Assembly (NCBI GenBank): GCA_018822805.1
Contig: JAHJJU010000005.1
Coordinates: forward strand, 1 to 43,524
Direction: 5' to 3'
DNA: 43,524 nt
Source: a bacterium
GTDB lineage: Bacteria > Campylobacterota > Campylobacteria > Campylobacterales > Sulfurovaceae
Shown: positions 1 to 8,635 of the stretch, one piece after another
How the letters are laid out: every line of letters starts with the position of its first letter
How positions within the stretch are numbered: the first letter of the stretch is position 1
Notes under the pieces: generated by a model
Seen by the model: only the letters and a program-made list of their open reading frames with translations
Databases searched by the model: none
Told to the model about the DNA's origin: nothing
Program-made: the position numbers and the translations under genes

Positions 1-331
1 GATCTATAAAAATTATCCTTTAATTATTTTTATTGTATATTTATTGGGGTTTTATAAAATAACAAAATTAAAACAAAAACCCAAATGGAATAGCATACTG
101 TTTTTATCAACATATTTTTAAAACTTATCCTTATTTTTTAATTTATTTTTTTAAGCTATATTTTAATAAAACCAGATTAAAATCCAGTTCAACGAGTAAA
201 AACTCTTAAGACTTCTTGCAATGGAAATCAAGATTCTAATCATTGATATAAACTAAATTATTAGTTACAAATGCTACTTATCCTTTAAGTAAGTGGAGAG
301 TATACTTTATAAAATGATTCAAAGGGTTATC
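1..331. other. AT-rich upstream region of the hydrogenase operon
   Basis: No credible gene is visible here. The stretch is very AT-rich. A weak interrupted stem pairs TTGGGGTTTT at about 44-53 with AAAAACCCAA at 75-84 across a long loop, and might be the end of an upstream transcript. Just before the hydrogenase gene, TATACT (301-306) inside an AT-rich run resembles a -10 box. If that is the promoter, transcription would begin near 313-315, which argues against the GTG at 293 as start codon and for the ATG at 332. No good -35 box is seen. Confidence 0.35.
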
Positions 332-2749
332 ATGCGTGTAGTAATCATCGGTGGTGGAATATCGGCTGTCTATTTGGCAAACAATCTTAAAAAACAAAAT
401 GCTTCAGTAGAGGTTTTGGTTTTAAGTGAAGAGCAATATCCACCTTATGATAGAATACATCTTTGTCGTTTGGTGGATGAGAAAGAGGAGATACAAGGGA
501 TAGCATTACCTCTTGATCCTACCGTCAAGCTTGAACTCAATCAAAAGATAGAGAGTATTGATAAAAAAGCTAAACGTGTCTTCTCAAAAACCTCCATGTT
601 CTCTTATGATAAATTGATTATTGCCACGGGTTCACTGCCTGTTTCACTTTTTGATATAAGCGATATAAGCAATGCTTCCGTCTTTAGAAGTGCCAAGGAT
701 AGTGAGCGTATTAAAAAAGGGATTCAAAACAGAGAAGTGGTCATTGTTGGGAGTGGACCTATTGGGTTGGAGTTGTTAGAGACCCTTAATGAGATGCCCG
801 ATGTTCATAGCATTACTCTGCTTATTCGAGGAACAACGCTCTACAATCAACATCTCTCTACAGATGCTGTTAAAACTATTGAGCACTGTTATACCAAAGA
901 TGGGAAAATTCGAATATCGTATGAAGATGAGATCGTTGACAAAGTGATTGAAAATCATACCATCACCCTACTCAAAACCAAAAAGCTACAAATAAAAAAT
1001 CCTTTTTTAATCTTTGGTATAGGCATCAAACCCAATATAGAGAGCTTTAGAGAGAGTTTTAACTGCAACAGAGGAATTTTGACCAATCTCTATATGCAAA
1101 CCGATGATGAACATGTTTATGCTGTGGGCGAGTGTGCCGAAGTTGAACACTTTAATTTTGTAGCCGGTCATGTTAAAGAGTGTACCACCCAAGCCAACAC
1201 AGCCCTATCGCACCTACTTCAAAAAGATGTTATTGAATTTGAACGCGAGATTAGTATCGATATGTTAAAAGTGGGTGAGTTTGATTTGGTCGAGGTTAAC
1301 TCACCAATGTTTAGTACCGATTATGAAAAGGTCGTGATTACCTCAAAAGAAGCAAATCGAATCGATGAGTATTTTATAAGCGATGACAAACTTACCCGAT
1401 TTATAGGCATCAACTCCAATGTTGACGTGGGGTACATCGAGACACTTATTAAAAGTGGCGAAAAGGTTGATGTCAGCTACCTTTATGAAAACCGATTGCT
1501 CGGTGAACGGGGACGCTTAATTTGTAGTTGTGAGCATATTTATCATCAAGATTTGGTCGATATGGTGACGCAAACGGGCATTGCTTCCTTTAGTGAACTG
1601 GGCAGTTTTAGCCAAGCAGGACGTGTTTGTGGACGCTGTAAAAAGATGGTTGAAGATGTCATTAAAGAGTCGCAACACCTCATCGACCCCAACATGAAAC
1701 GAAAAACACCCCAAGAGATAGCCAGAGAAAAAGAGATTGAAAAGGTTCAACAACGTATTGATAAGTTTAATACCCTTCATCCACAAAACAACTTAAGCAC
1801 CGACAACCTAGAATCAGCAATGGAGTCGTTAGAGATTCAAGAGCATGAGGTCAACAGCTGGATATCGATGGTCACAGCCAATATGCAACTGCACCCCAAC
1901 TTTGAAGAGGTGGTTGAAAACGGAGTGAAAAGTTTAAATAAAGTTCCCATTATTTGGCTGGAGTTGTCTGACTGTAGTGGAAACTCGGAAGCGTTTATTA
2001 AATCTACCAATCCTTCTATAGAAGATTTGATTTTTGATTACATCTCTTTGGATTATCATGAGTTGATTATGAGTGCCAGTGGTGACCAGAGTGAAACAAT
2101 TTTAGAAGAGATAATTGCCCATCAGAAAGGGGAGTACATCTTAATCGTAGAGGGAGCAATTCCCCTTGCAATGGAGGGAAAATATCTACGCATTGGTCCC
2201 AAAGGTGAAACGGGCATTGAGCTGTTACAAAAATGTGCCAAAGATGCCAAACTTATCTTGGCAGTAGGAAGTTGTGCTTTGGATGGGGGTGTGGTAGCAG
2301 CAGCTCCTAACCCTACAGGTGCTGTGGGTGTGGCAGAAGCACTGCAACGTGACGATGTTATTAATCTACCTGGCTGTCCTGTGAATCCTACCAATATTGT
2401 GGGAACACTCTTGTCCTACATTATGTTTGAAGAGTTGCCAAAACTTGACCAGTTTAACCGACCGTTATGGGCGTATGCTTCACGAATTCATGATGATTGT
2501 GAACGAAGAGGAAACTATGAACTCGGCGAATTTGTTAAAGAGTGGGGAGATGAAGGGGCTAAAAAAGGTTGGTGTCTCTTTGAGATGGGCTGTAAAGGTC
2601 CTTACACCAATGCCAACTGCCCTACCATGAAATTTAATCAAGGAACGAGTTGGCCTGTTCAAGCCGGGCATGGCTGTATGGGCTGTGTTGAAGTGGGCTT
2701 TTTTGATAAGTATGCGAGTGAGAGAAAAATAGAAAAGAAGAACAAATGA
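332..2749 (+). CDS. FAD/NAD(P)-dependent oxidoreductase fused to [NiFe]-hydrogenase small subunit
   Basis: One continuous frame encodes two modules. Residues 1-390 (numbered from ATG 332) are a nitrite-reductase/NorW-like flavoprotein with a dinucleotide motif GGGISA near residue 7, a second one (GSGPIG) near 140, and ATG...AVGEC FAD-type signatures. Residues 398-436 form a BFD-like [2Fe-2S] domain, with C398-x-C400 followed by C433-x2-C436. A charged helical linker (about 450-530) leads to a hydrogenase small subunit. This carries proximal-cluster elements (C548, GSCA, GCP), an H-x2-C plus two Cys distal set, and a NCP...CMGC medial set with a Pro typical of a [3Fe-4S] site. No Tat signal is present, so a cytoplasmic enzyme is expected, as in group 2 hydrogenases. 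The proximal motif reads CSGN where CxxC is usual. A GTG at 293 and an ATG at 314 are alternative starts; ATG 332 has AAAGGG upstream and begins directly with the flavin fold. The gene overlaps the large-subunit gene by ATGA. The fusion suggests H2 oxidation coupled to NAD(P) or another carrier; this is inference. Confidence 0.85.
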   Translation: MRVVIIGGGISAVYLANNLKKQNASVEVLVLSEEQYPPYDRIHLCRLVDEKEEIQGIALPLDPTVKLELNQKIESIDKKAKRVFSKTSMFSYDKLIIATGSLPVSLFDISDISNASVFRSAKDSERIKKGIQNREVVIVGSGPIGLELLETLNEMPDVHSITLLIRGTTLYNQHLSTDAVKTIEHCYTKDGKIRISYEDEIVDKVIENHTITLLKTKKLQIKNPFLIFGIGIKPNIESFRESFNCNRGILTNLYMQTDDEHVYAVGECAEVEHFNFVAGHVKECTTQANTALSHLLQKDVIEFEREISIDMLKVGEFDLVEVNSPMFSTDYEKVVITSKEANRIDEYFISDDKLTRFIGINSNVDVGYIETLIKSGEKVDVSYLYENRLLGERGRLICSCEHIYHQDLVDMVTQTGIASFSELGSFSQAGRVCGRCKKMVEDVIKESQHLIDPNMKRKTPQEIAREKEIEKVQQRIDKFNTLHPQNNLSTDNLESAMESLEIQEHEVNSWISMVTANMQLHPNFEEVVENGVKSLNKVPIIWLELSDCSGNSEAFIKSTNPSIEDLIFDYISLDYHELIMSASGDQSETILEEIIAHQKGEYILIVEGAIPLAMEGKYLRIGPKGETGIELLQKCAKDAKLILAVGSCALDGGVVAAAPNPTGAVGVAEALQRDDVINLPGCPVNPTNIVGTLLSYIMFEELPKLDQFNRPLWAYASRIHDDCERRGNYELGEFVKEWGDEGAKKGWCLFEMGCKGPYTNANCPTMKFNQGTSWPVQAGHGCMGCVEVGFFDKYASERKIEKKNK

Positions 2750-4416
2750 AAAAAATAGTCATTGACCCCATTACCAGAATTGAAGGGCATTTACGAGCTG
2801 AAGTTGAAGTGGATGAGAACAATATCGTAAAAGAAGCTTATGTGAGTGGTTCTCTCTTTCGTGGTATTGAGATTATACTAAAAAACAGAGACCCACGAGA
2901 TGCAGGGCTACTCTCAGGTAGAATTTGTGGTGTCTGTACCAATTCACACTTTAGAGGAGCTGTTTCTGCTGTGGAAGATGCTTATGGATTAGCGTTGCCT
3001 AAAAATGCTGAAATTATCCGAGATTTAATCGCCATGGCACTCTTTATACAAGACCATGTGGTGCATTTTTACCATTTGCACTCTTTGGATTTTGTGGATG
3101 TCACCTCTGCATTAAAAGCTGATCCAAAACTAACCACAAAAGAGGCCCATAACTACTCACCAAATCCATTTCGAAACTCCCCTTCACACTATGAAACTGT
3201 TATCAAAAAACTTCAAAATTTTGTCAATGCCGGAAAACTAGGTCCCTTTAGTAACGGATATTGGGGACATAGTGACTATAAACTCACTCCTGAGCAAAAC
3301 CTCATTATGATTTCACACTACCTTGAAGCCCTAAAATTTCAGAGTAATATTGGTAAAGCTGTTGCGATATTCGGGGGTAAAACACCCCACCCTCAAACCA
3401 TTGTGGTAGGGGGTATTAGCTCTGTAGCCGACATGCTGAACCCTCAACGGCTTAATGACTACTTGTTTACCATTAAAGAGGCAAAAGATTTTATTGACCG
3501 TGCTTATCTTCCCGATATGAAACTGGTTGCTGCTGCCTACAGAGAAGAGATAAAAGCAGGAGTTGGACGAGCCAATGGTAACTTTATGTGTGCAGGTGGC
3601 TATGCTTTTGAAGAGCGACAGCGACTCTTTTGTAATGGGATTATCTACAACCATGAATTTGATAAGATAGAAAATTTTGATGAGAAGAAAATATCTGAAG
3701 AGATTGATAGAGCATGGTACCAAGATAATGGCGAGGCAGAAGTGCCATACTATACCGATTTAAATGCAGATGGAAGCCTTAAAACAGCCAAAAATGAAGA
3801 TAAATACTCTTGGATAAAAGCACCACGTTATAATGGACAAACCATGGAAACAGGACCTTTGGCACGGGTACTGATAAGTTATAAAAAAGATAACCCATTG
3901 ATACAATCGTTTGTAGATGAGTTTTTGGAAGACACCAATTTGGAACTGATGGACTTATCAACCACCATAGGACGAAACTGTGCAAGGGCAATTGAGAGCA
4001 GTTATATTTGTGAATATATCTTTAAATTGGTCTCAAGACTGCTTCAAAATGTTAAATATTACAATACCGATACCTGGGCAAAATATGATTTTGAAACTTT
4101 GCCAAAAAAGAGTAAAGGTCGCGTCTTTTTAGAAGTACCAAGGGGAATGTTGTCGCATTTTGTCAATATCGAGAATCAAAAAATTAAAAACTTCTCGGTC
4201 ATTGCACCTACAACTTGGAACGCTTCTCCTAAAAACTTTGATGGTAAACGAGGAGCATATGAAGAGGCGTTAATCGGTTTAAAAATAGAAGATACTTCCA
4301 AACCTCTAGAAGTGATAAAAGTCCTCCATTCCTTTGACCCCTGTTTGGCCTGTGCCGTTCATATGATAGACACCAAAGGTAAAGAATTGAGTTCCTATAA
4401 AATTAAAAGTCTATAA
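2746..4416 (+). CDS. [NiFe]-hydrogenase large subunit
   Basis: This is the catalytic subunit that binds the Ni-Fe(CN)2CO centre and splits or forms H2. The N-terminal L1 motif RICGVCTNSH supplies C61 and C64. The C-terminal L2 motif DPCLACAVH supplies C533 and C536, with H539. Seventeen residues follow H539, the expected position of the tail removed by a maturation endopeptidase after nickel insertion. The protein is 556 residues, normal for the family and apparently intact. Its start codon lies within the stop of the preceding fused small-subunit gene (ATGA overlap), so the two are translationally coupled. No hyp maturation genes or membrane cytochrome b subunit lie in the window, which fits a soluble enzyme. 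The family assignment is firm. The subgroup (probably group 2, as in Aquifex or Campylobacterota autotrophs) is inferred. Confidence 0.95.
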   Translation: MKKIVIDPITRIEGHLRAEVEVDENNIVKEAYVSGSLFRGIEIILKNRDPRDAGLLSGRICGVCTNSHFRGAVSAVEDAYGLALPKNAEIIRDLIAMALFIQDHVVHFYHLHSLDFVDVTSALKADPKLTTKEAHNYSPNPFRNSPSHYETVIKKLQNFVNAGKLGPFSNGYWGHSDYKLTPEQNLIMISHYLEALKFQSNIGKAVAIFGGKTPHPQTIVVGGISSVADMLNPQRLNDYLFTIKEAKDFIDRAYLPDMKLVAAAYREEIKAGVGRANGNFMCAGGYAFEERQRLFCNGIIYNHEFDKIENFDEKKISEEIDRAWYQDNGEAEVPYYTDLNADGSLKTAKNEDKYSWIKAPRYNGQTMETGPLARVLISYKKDNPLIQSFVDEFLEDTNLELMDLSTTIGRNCARAIESSYICEYIFKLVSRLLQNVKYYNTDTWAKYDFETLPKKSKGRVFLEVPRGMLSHFVNIENQKIKNFSVIAPTTWNASPKNFDGKRGAYEEALIGLKIEDTSKPLEVIKVLHSFDPCLACAVHMIDTKGKELSSYKIKSL

Positions 4417-4504
4417 TCATTAGAAAAGCCCATCTAAGCACAAATCTAGATTAGAAGAAGTACAATAAAGATACGTTGAAAATAGTTAAAAAAAAGGAAA
4501 AATT

Positions 4505-5905
4505 ATGGCGACAGTAACTTCTTATGGAGCAGCAGAGGTGGTAACAGGCTCTTGTCATCTTCTTGCGATTGAACATGGACCTCAAATTTTGATTGATTGT
4601 GGAATGTTTCAGGGATCGGAAGAAGATTCTAATTATGATGCATTTGGTTTTGATGTTTCTAATGTCAATTACCTCTTGATCACCCATGCACACCTTGACC
4701 ATGTTGGGCGTATACCAAAATTGGTTAAAGAGGGATTTAAAGGTACTATTTATGCTACCAATGCCACACGGGATTTGGCAGAGATTATTCTACTCGACAG
4801 TGCCAAGATTATGAAAGAGGATTATGAGACCAATTTTAGAAAAGCACAACGACGGGGTAAAGAGAAAGAGGTAAAGAAACCCCTTTATGACGATGAGGAT
4901 GTAGAGGCAACCTTTAAACTTTCATGGGAACACCCCGAGTATGATGAAACCTTTGAACTACAAGAGGGCATCAACGTTACCTATCGTGATGCCGGACATA
5001 TTTTGGGAGCTTCTTTTATTGAAATTGGCTACACCGAAAATAACCTAAAGCGAACCATTGTCTTTTCAGGCGACATAGGCAATGACAACAACATGGTCAT
5101 GACCAATCTCGAAAAATGTACCCATGCCAACTATCTCTATGTTGAATCCACCTATGGTGATCGTAACCATAAAAATATTGACGCAAGTATTGTTGAATTT
5201 AAACGGGTCATTATTGATACCATGAACAATTGGGGTAATGTCCTAATCCCCTCTTTTGCTGTGGAACGTACGCAAGAGATTCTCTGTCTTCTTAAAGAGA
5301 TGCATGATAGAAACGAACTGCCTCAGTGTAAAATATTTTTAGACAGTCCTATGGCTACCCGAGCTACGCAGGTTTATAACAACTACAGTGAGTTACTCAG
5401 TCAACAGTGTCAAGAGTATAAAAAACGTGATGGTGCCGTTTTTGATTTTGAGAGTCTTGTCTACACGCCGGATGTTGAGGGGTCGAGAGCCATTAATGAT
5501 GTCGATAGTCGTGCCATTATTATTGCAGGTAGTGGCATGTGTACAGGGGGAAGGATTATTCATCATTTTAAAAATCGGCTCTGGAACCACAAAAATGCTG
5601 TCATCTTTGTGGGTTATCAATCGGTCGGTACCTTAGGACGGCACATTGTCGATGGGGCAAGATGGGTCAAGATTTTTAATGAAGACATACTGATTAAAGC
5701 AAATATACATACCATCAACGGTTTTTCTGCCCATGCTGACCAAGATGCCATTATTAAATGGATATCCCAAATGGAAGAGCTTTATACTGTTTATCTGATT
5801 CATGGAGAGAGAGACAAACAGGTCATTCTTCGTAGTGTTATAGAAAATGTTTTAGATAAAAAAGCACATATTGTCGAACCTGAAGAGGTTATTTATCTTG
5901 GATAA
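4505..5905 (+). CDS. beta-CASP metallo-beta-lactamase-fold hydrolase (RNase/CPSF-like)
   Basis: This is a zinc-dependent nuclease-type hydrolase of the beta-CASP branch. Visible motifs in order are HAHLDH near residue 61 (metal motif 2), DAGHILGA (motif 3), FSGDIG (motif 4), ESTYGDR (start of beta-CASP motif A), the IFLDSPMA segment of the beta-CASP cap, GSGMCTGGRI, and FSAHADQD with LIHGE in the C-terminal RMMBL-type region. It is 466 residues, normal for the bacterial YSH1/CPSF-like proteins. There are no KH domains, signal peptide or membrane segment, so it should be cytosolic. The start ATG has AGGA a few bases upstream. Only a few bases separate it from the P-type ATPase gene, so the two are surely cotranscribed. 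The substrate is not evident from sequence; related proteins act on RNA. Confidence 0.88.
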   Translation: MATVTSYGAAEVVTGSCHLLAIEHGPQILIDCGMFQGSEEDSNYDAFGFDVSNVNYLLITHAHLDHVGRIPKLVKEGFKGTIYATNATRDLAEIILLDSAKIMKEDYETNFRKAQRRGKEKEVKKPLYDDEDVEATFKLSWEHPEYDETFELQEGINVTYRDAGHILGASFIEIGYTENNLKRTIVFSGDIGNDNNMVMTNLEKCTHANYLYVESTYGDRNHKNIDASIVEFKRVIIDTMNNWGNVLIPSFAVERTQEILCLLKEMHDRNELPQCKIFLDSPMATRATQVYNNYSELLSQQCQEYKKRDGAVFDFESLVYTPDVEGSRAINDVDSRAIIIAGSGMCTGGRIIHHFKNRLWNHKNAVIFVGYQSVGTLGRHIVDGARWVKIFNEDILIKANIHTINGFSAHADQDAIIKWISQMEELYTVYLIHGERDKQVILRSVIENVLDKKAHIVEPEEVIYLG

Positions 5906-5908
5906 ATA

Positions 5909-8635
5909 ATGGGGAACATGATGCACCATCTAATCGACAAAGCATGGCACAGTTTGGAGTGTGATGAAATTATTGAACTTTTTGAGAGTGATGCTGTTGA
6001 TGGTTTGTCACCCTCAAAGATTAAAGAGCGTGAAGCATTTTTTGGTAAAAATATCTTAAAAGAGACAAAACAAGAGAGTAAGCTCAAGAAATTTTTTATG
6101 CAGTTTCATAATCCGTTAATCTATATACTTATAGGTGCGTCGATGATTACAGCGTGGTTGGGTGAGTGGGTAGACAGTGGGGTTATTTTTGCTGTGGTGA
6201 TTATTAATGTCATTGTAGGGTACATCCAAGAGGTCAAAGCACAAGAAGCCATCGCCTCACTTAAACAGATGATGATTACCGAAGCTGTGGTGATACGTGA
6301 TGGGAAAAAAACACGTATCTCTTCACTGGATTTGGTTCCTGGAGAGATGGTTTTACTCGAATCAGGTTCAAAAGTACCTGCTGATATACGATTGATAGAA
6401 AGTCAAAATTTACAAGTTGATGAGTCGATGTTAACGGGAGAATCACTGAGCGTTTTAAAAGATACAGCCACCTATGAAAAAACATTGATAGTGAACGATA
6501 GAAAAAACATGGTCTACTCGGGTACTTTTGTCAATTACGGAAGGGCAAAAGGTATGGTGGTGGCAACAGGCAGACAGACAGAACTTGGTAGAATTTCCCA
6601 TTTACTCGACGAGACCATGGACATGCAAACGCCTCTTAGTAAAAAAATTGCTTCATTTAGCAAAATTTTACTCTATCTGATATTGGGGTTTTCAGTTTTT
6701 ACTTTTCTTGTTGGTGTATTAAGAGAGAACAGTGTTATGGATACCTTTATGGTTTCAGTGGCATTGGCTGTAGGAGCCATTCCCGAGGGTTTACCTGCTG
6801 CGATAACGATTACTCTGGCTATTGGCGTCAATCGTATGGCGTCTAAAAATGCTCTTATCCGAAAACTTCCGGCTGTTGAGACACTGGGCAGTGTCACCAC
6901 CATCTGTTCCGATAAAACAGGCACATTAACACAAAATAAGATGTCGGTTACCAACATCTTTTGTTCCGATCGTTCCTACACGGTAACAGGCAATGGCTAT
7001 GAACCCAAAGGTGATTTTTTAGTAGATAAAAAAATTATAGAGAGCATCGATGATAATTTGCTAGAAGTTTTAAAAGCTGGGTATCTCTGTAATGAGTCCC
7101 ATTTGGTTCACAAAGAGAATGAGTACAGCATCAATGGTGATCCAACAGAGGGGGCATTGATTGTATGTGCTCTTAAAAGTGGGTGTGATGAGCATGAATT
7201 AAACCATGCCTATCCCAGAGTTGACATTTTACCCTTTGAGTCCGACAGACAATATATGGCAACCCTTCATAGAGAGATAAAAACCGATGAAAAGATACTC
7301 TATCTTAAAGGTTCGATTGAAAAAACATTGGCTATCTGTGATTTTGAATGGATTGAAAGTGAGATACAACCCATTGATAAAACTAAAATTTTAAAACAGG
7401 TAGACGCGTATGCTTCAAATGGATTACGCGTCTTGGGCATTGCAAAAAAAATTGTTACTCAAGATAAGATTGAAGAGGAATTATTTAAAAACAAGTTTAT
7501 ATTTCTAGGGATTCAAGCAATGATGGATCCTCCTAGACCTGAAGCGATAGAGGCTGTCAATGAGTCGATAGGAGCAGGGATTAATATCATTATGATTACA
7601 GGTGACCATGCACTTACGGCATTTTCGATTGCCAAGATGATGAACATTGTTGGTAGTGATGCCTCTTTTGAAGCGTCGGTTTTAACGGGCAAAGAGCTTA
7701 CAAACTTATCAAAACATGAATTGATAGATAAAGTCTCTACCGTCAAAGTCTTTGCACGGGTAGAACCTGAACAAAAACTGCGTATTGTCAATGCTCTTCA
7801 AGCAAGAGGTGAAATCGTTGCCATGACAGGGGATGGCGTGAATGATGCGTCAGCACTCAAACAAGCCGATATTGGTATCGCCATGGGCAAAGGTGGTACC
7901 GAAGTTGCCAAGGAGGCTTCTGATATTATTTTGAGTGACGACAACTTTAAAACCATTACCGATGCCGTAAGAGAAGGTAGAACGGTATTTGATAATTTAA
8001 TCAAATACATGGTTTGGGAACTGCCTACGAGTTTGGGTGAAGGGTTTGTGGTATTGGCAGTCATTGTTTTGGGCTTAACTTTACCCATTTTACCGGTACA
8101 AATTTTATGGATAAACATGTCCACAGCCGTCTTTTTAGGGATAATGTTAATCTTTGAAACGGGAGAAGCAAACATTATGAAAAGAAAACCTAGAGACCCT
8201 AAAAAATCAATATTTAGCACTCCAATGCTGGTTCAGATGATGCTGGTGGGTCTCTATATGTTGATTGTAACCTACTTCCTATTTAACCATCTCCTCTCTC
8301 ATGGACATGGTGTTGCGTATGCACGAACGGCGATTGTGAATATTTTTGTTTTTATTGAACTCTTTTATCTCTTTTCCTGTAAAGAGCTGGAGCGTTCTAT
8401 TTTTAAAATAAATCTTATGAATAATAAATTGATTTTTTTAGGTGTACTCTTAACCGTTTTACTACAAATACTTTTTACCCATACAGCATTTATGAACCAC
8501 CTCTTTAAAAGTGAGGGATTAGATATGTTGACGTGGGTGCAGGTAATTGTTATCTCTGCCGGGGTCATGGTGGTGGTTGAGGTGCAGAGGTATTTTAGTA
8601 AACGTCTTGCAAAAAGAGAGGAAATGATTCAATGA
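5909..8635 (+). CDS. P2-type cation-transporting ATPase
   Basis: This is an integral-membrane ATPase that moves a cation using a phospho-aspartate intermediate. It has an N-terminal cation-ATPase domain, TGES in the actuator domain, DKTGTLTQNKM with catalytic D335, an internal nucleotide-binding domain, TGDGVND in the hinge, and about ten membrane helices. Helix M4 carries IPEGLP (P292, E293) as in Ca2+ and Na+/K+ pumps. Helix M6 reads NMSTAVFLG (N736, T739, A740), where SERCA-type calcium pumps have Asp after Thr, so calcium as substrate is uncertain. The start could be ATG 5909, 5918 or 5921; a GGGGA five bases before 5921 favours the last. It lies between the beta-CASP gene and an AAA/FtsH-like protease gene, overlapping the latter by ATGA, so the three probably form one operon. 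Confidence 0.92.
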   Translation: MGNMMHHLIDKAWHSLECDEIIELFESDAVDGLSPSKIKEREAFFGKNILKETKQESKLKKFFMQFHNPLIYILIGASMITAWLGEWVDSGVIFAVVIINVIVGYIQEVKAQEAIASLKQMMITEAVVIRDGKKTRISSLDLVPGEMVLLESGSKVPADIRLIESQNLQVDESMLTGESLSVLKDTATYEKTLIVNDRKNMVYSGTFVNYGRAKGMVVATGRQTELGRISHLLDETMDMQTPLSKKIASFSKILLYLILGFSVFTFLVGVLRENSVMDTFMVSVALAVGAIPEGLPAAITITLAIGVNRMASKNALIRKLPAVETLGSVTTICSDKTGTLTQNKMSVTNIFCSDRSYTVTGNGYEPKGDFLVDKKIIESIDDNLLEVLKAGYLCNESHLVHKENEYSINGDPTEGALIVCALKSGCDEHELNHAYPRVDILPFESDRQYMATLHREIKTDEKILYLKGSIEKTLAICDFEWIESEIQPIDKTKILKQVDAYASNGLRVLGIAKKIVTQDKIEEELFKNKFIFLGIQAMMDPPRPEAIEAVNESIGAGINIIMITGDHALTAFSIAKMMNIVGSDASFEASVLTGKELTNLSKHELIDKVSTVKVFARVEPEQKLRIVNALQARGEIVAMTGDGVNDASALKQADIGIAMGKGGTEVAKEASDIILSDDNFKTITDAVREGRTVFDNLIKYMVWELPTSLGEGFVVLAVIVLGLTLPILPVQILWINMSTAVFLGIMLIFETGEANIMKRKPRDPKKSIFSTPMLVQMMLVGLYMLIVTYFLFNHLLSHGHGVAYARTAIVNIFVFIELFYLFSCKELERSIFKINLMNNKLIFLGVLLTVLLQILFTHTAFMNHLFKSEGLDMLTWVQVIVISAGVMVVVEVQRYFSKRLAKREEMIQ

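Noticed and set aside
293-331. Longer N-terminus for the fused hydrogenase starting at GTG 293 or ATG 314
   Set aside because: The extra residues precede the flavin fold without similarity, AT-rich promoter-like sequence lies inside them, and ATG 332 has a better-placed AAAGGG.
2122-2671. Antisense and shifted open frames inside the hydrogenase small subunit
   Set aside because: Low-complexity translations without starts supported by a ribosome site; they are by-products of the real coding frame.
5393-5636. Small open frames on either strand inside the beta-CASP gene
   Set aside because: They have no ribosome site and no recognisable sequence, and the overlapping gene has intact conserved motifs through the region.
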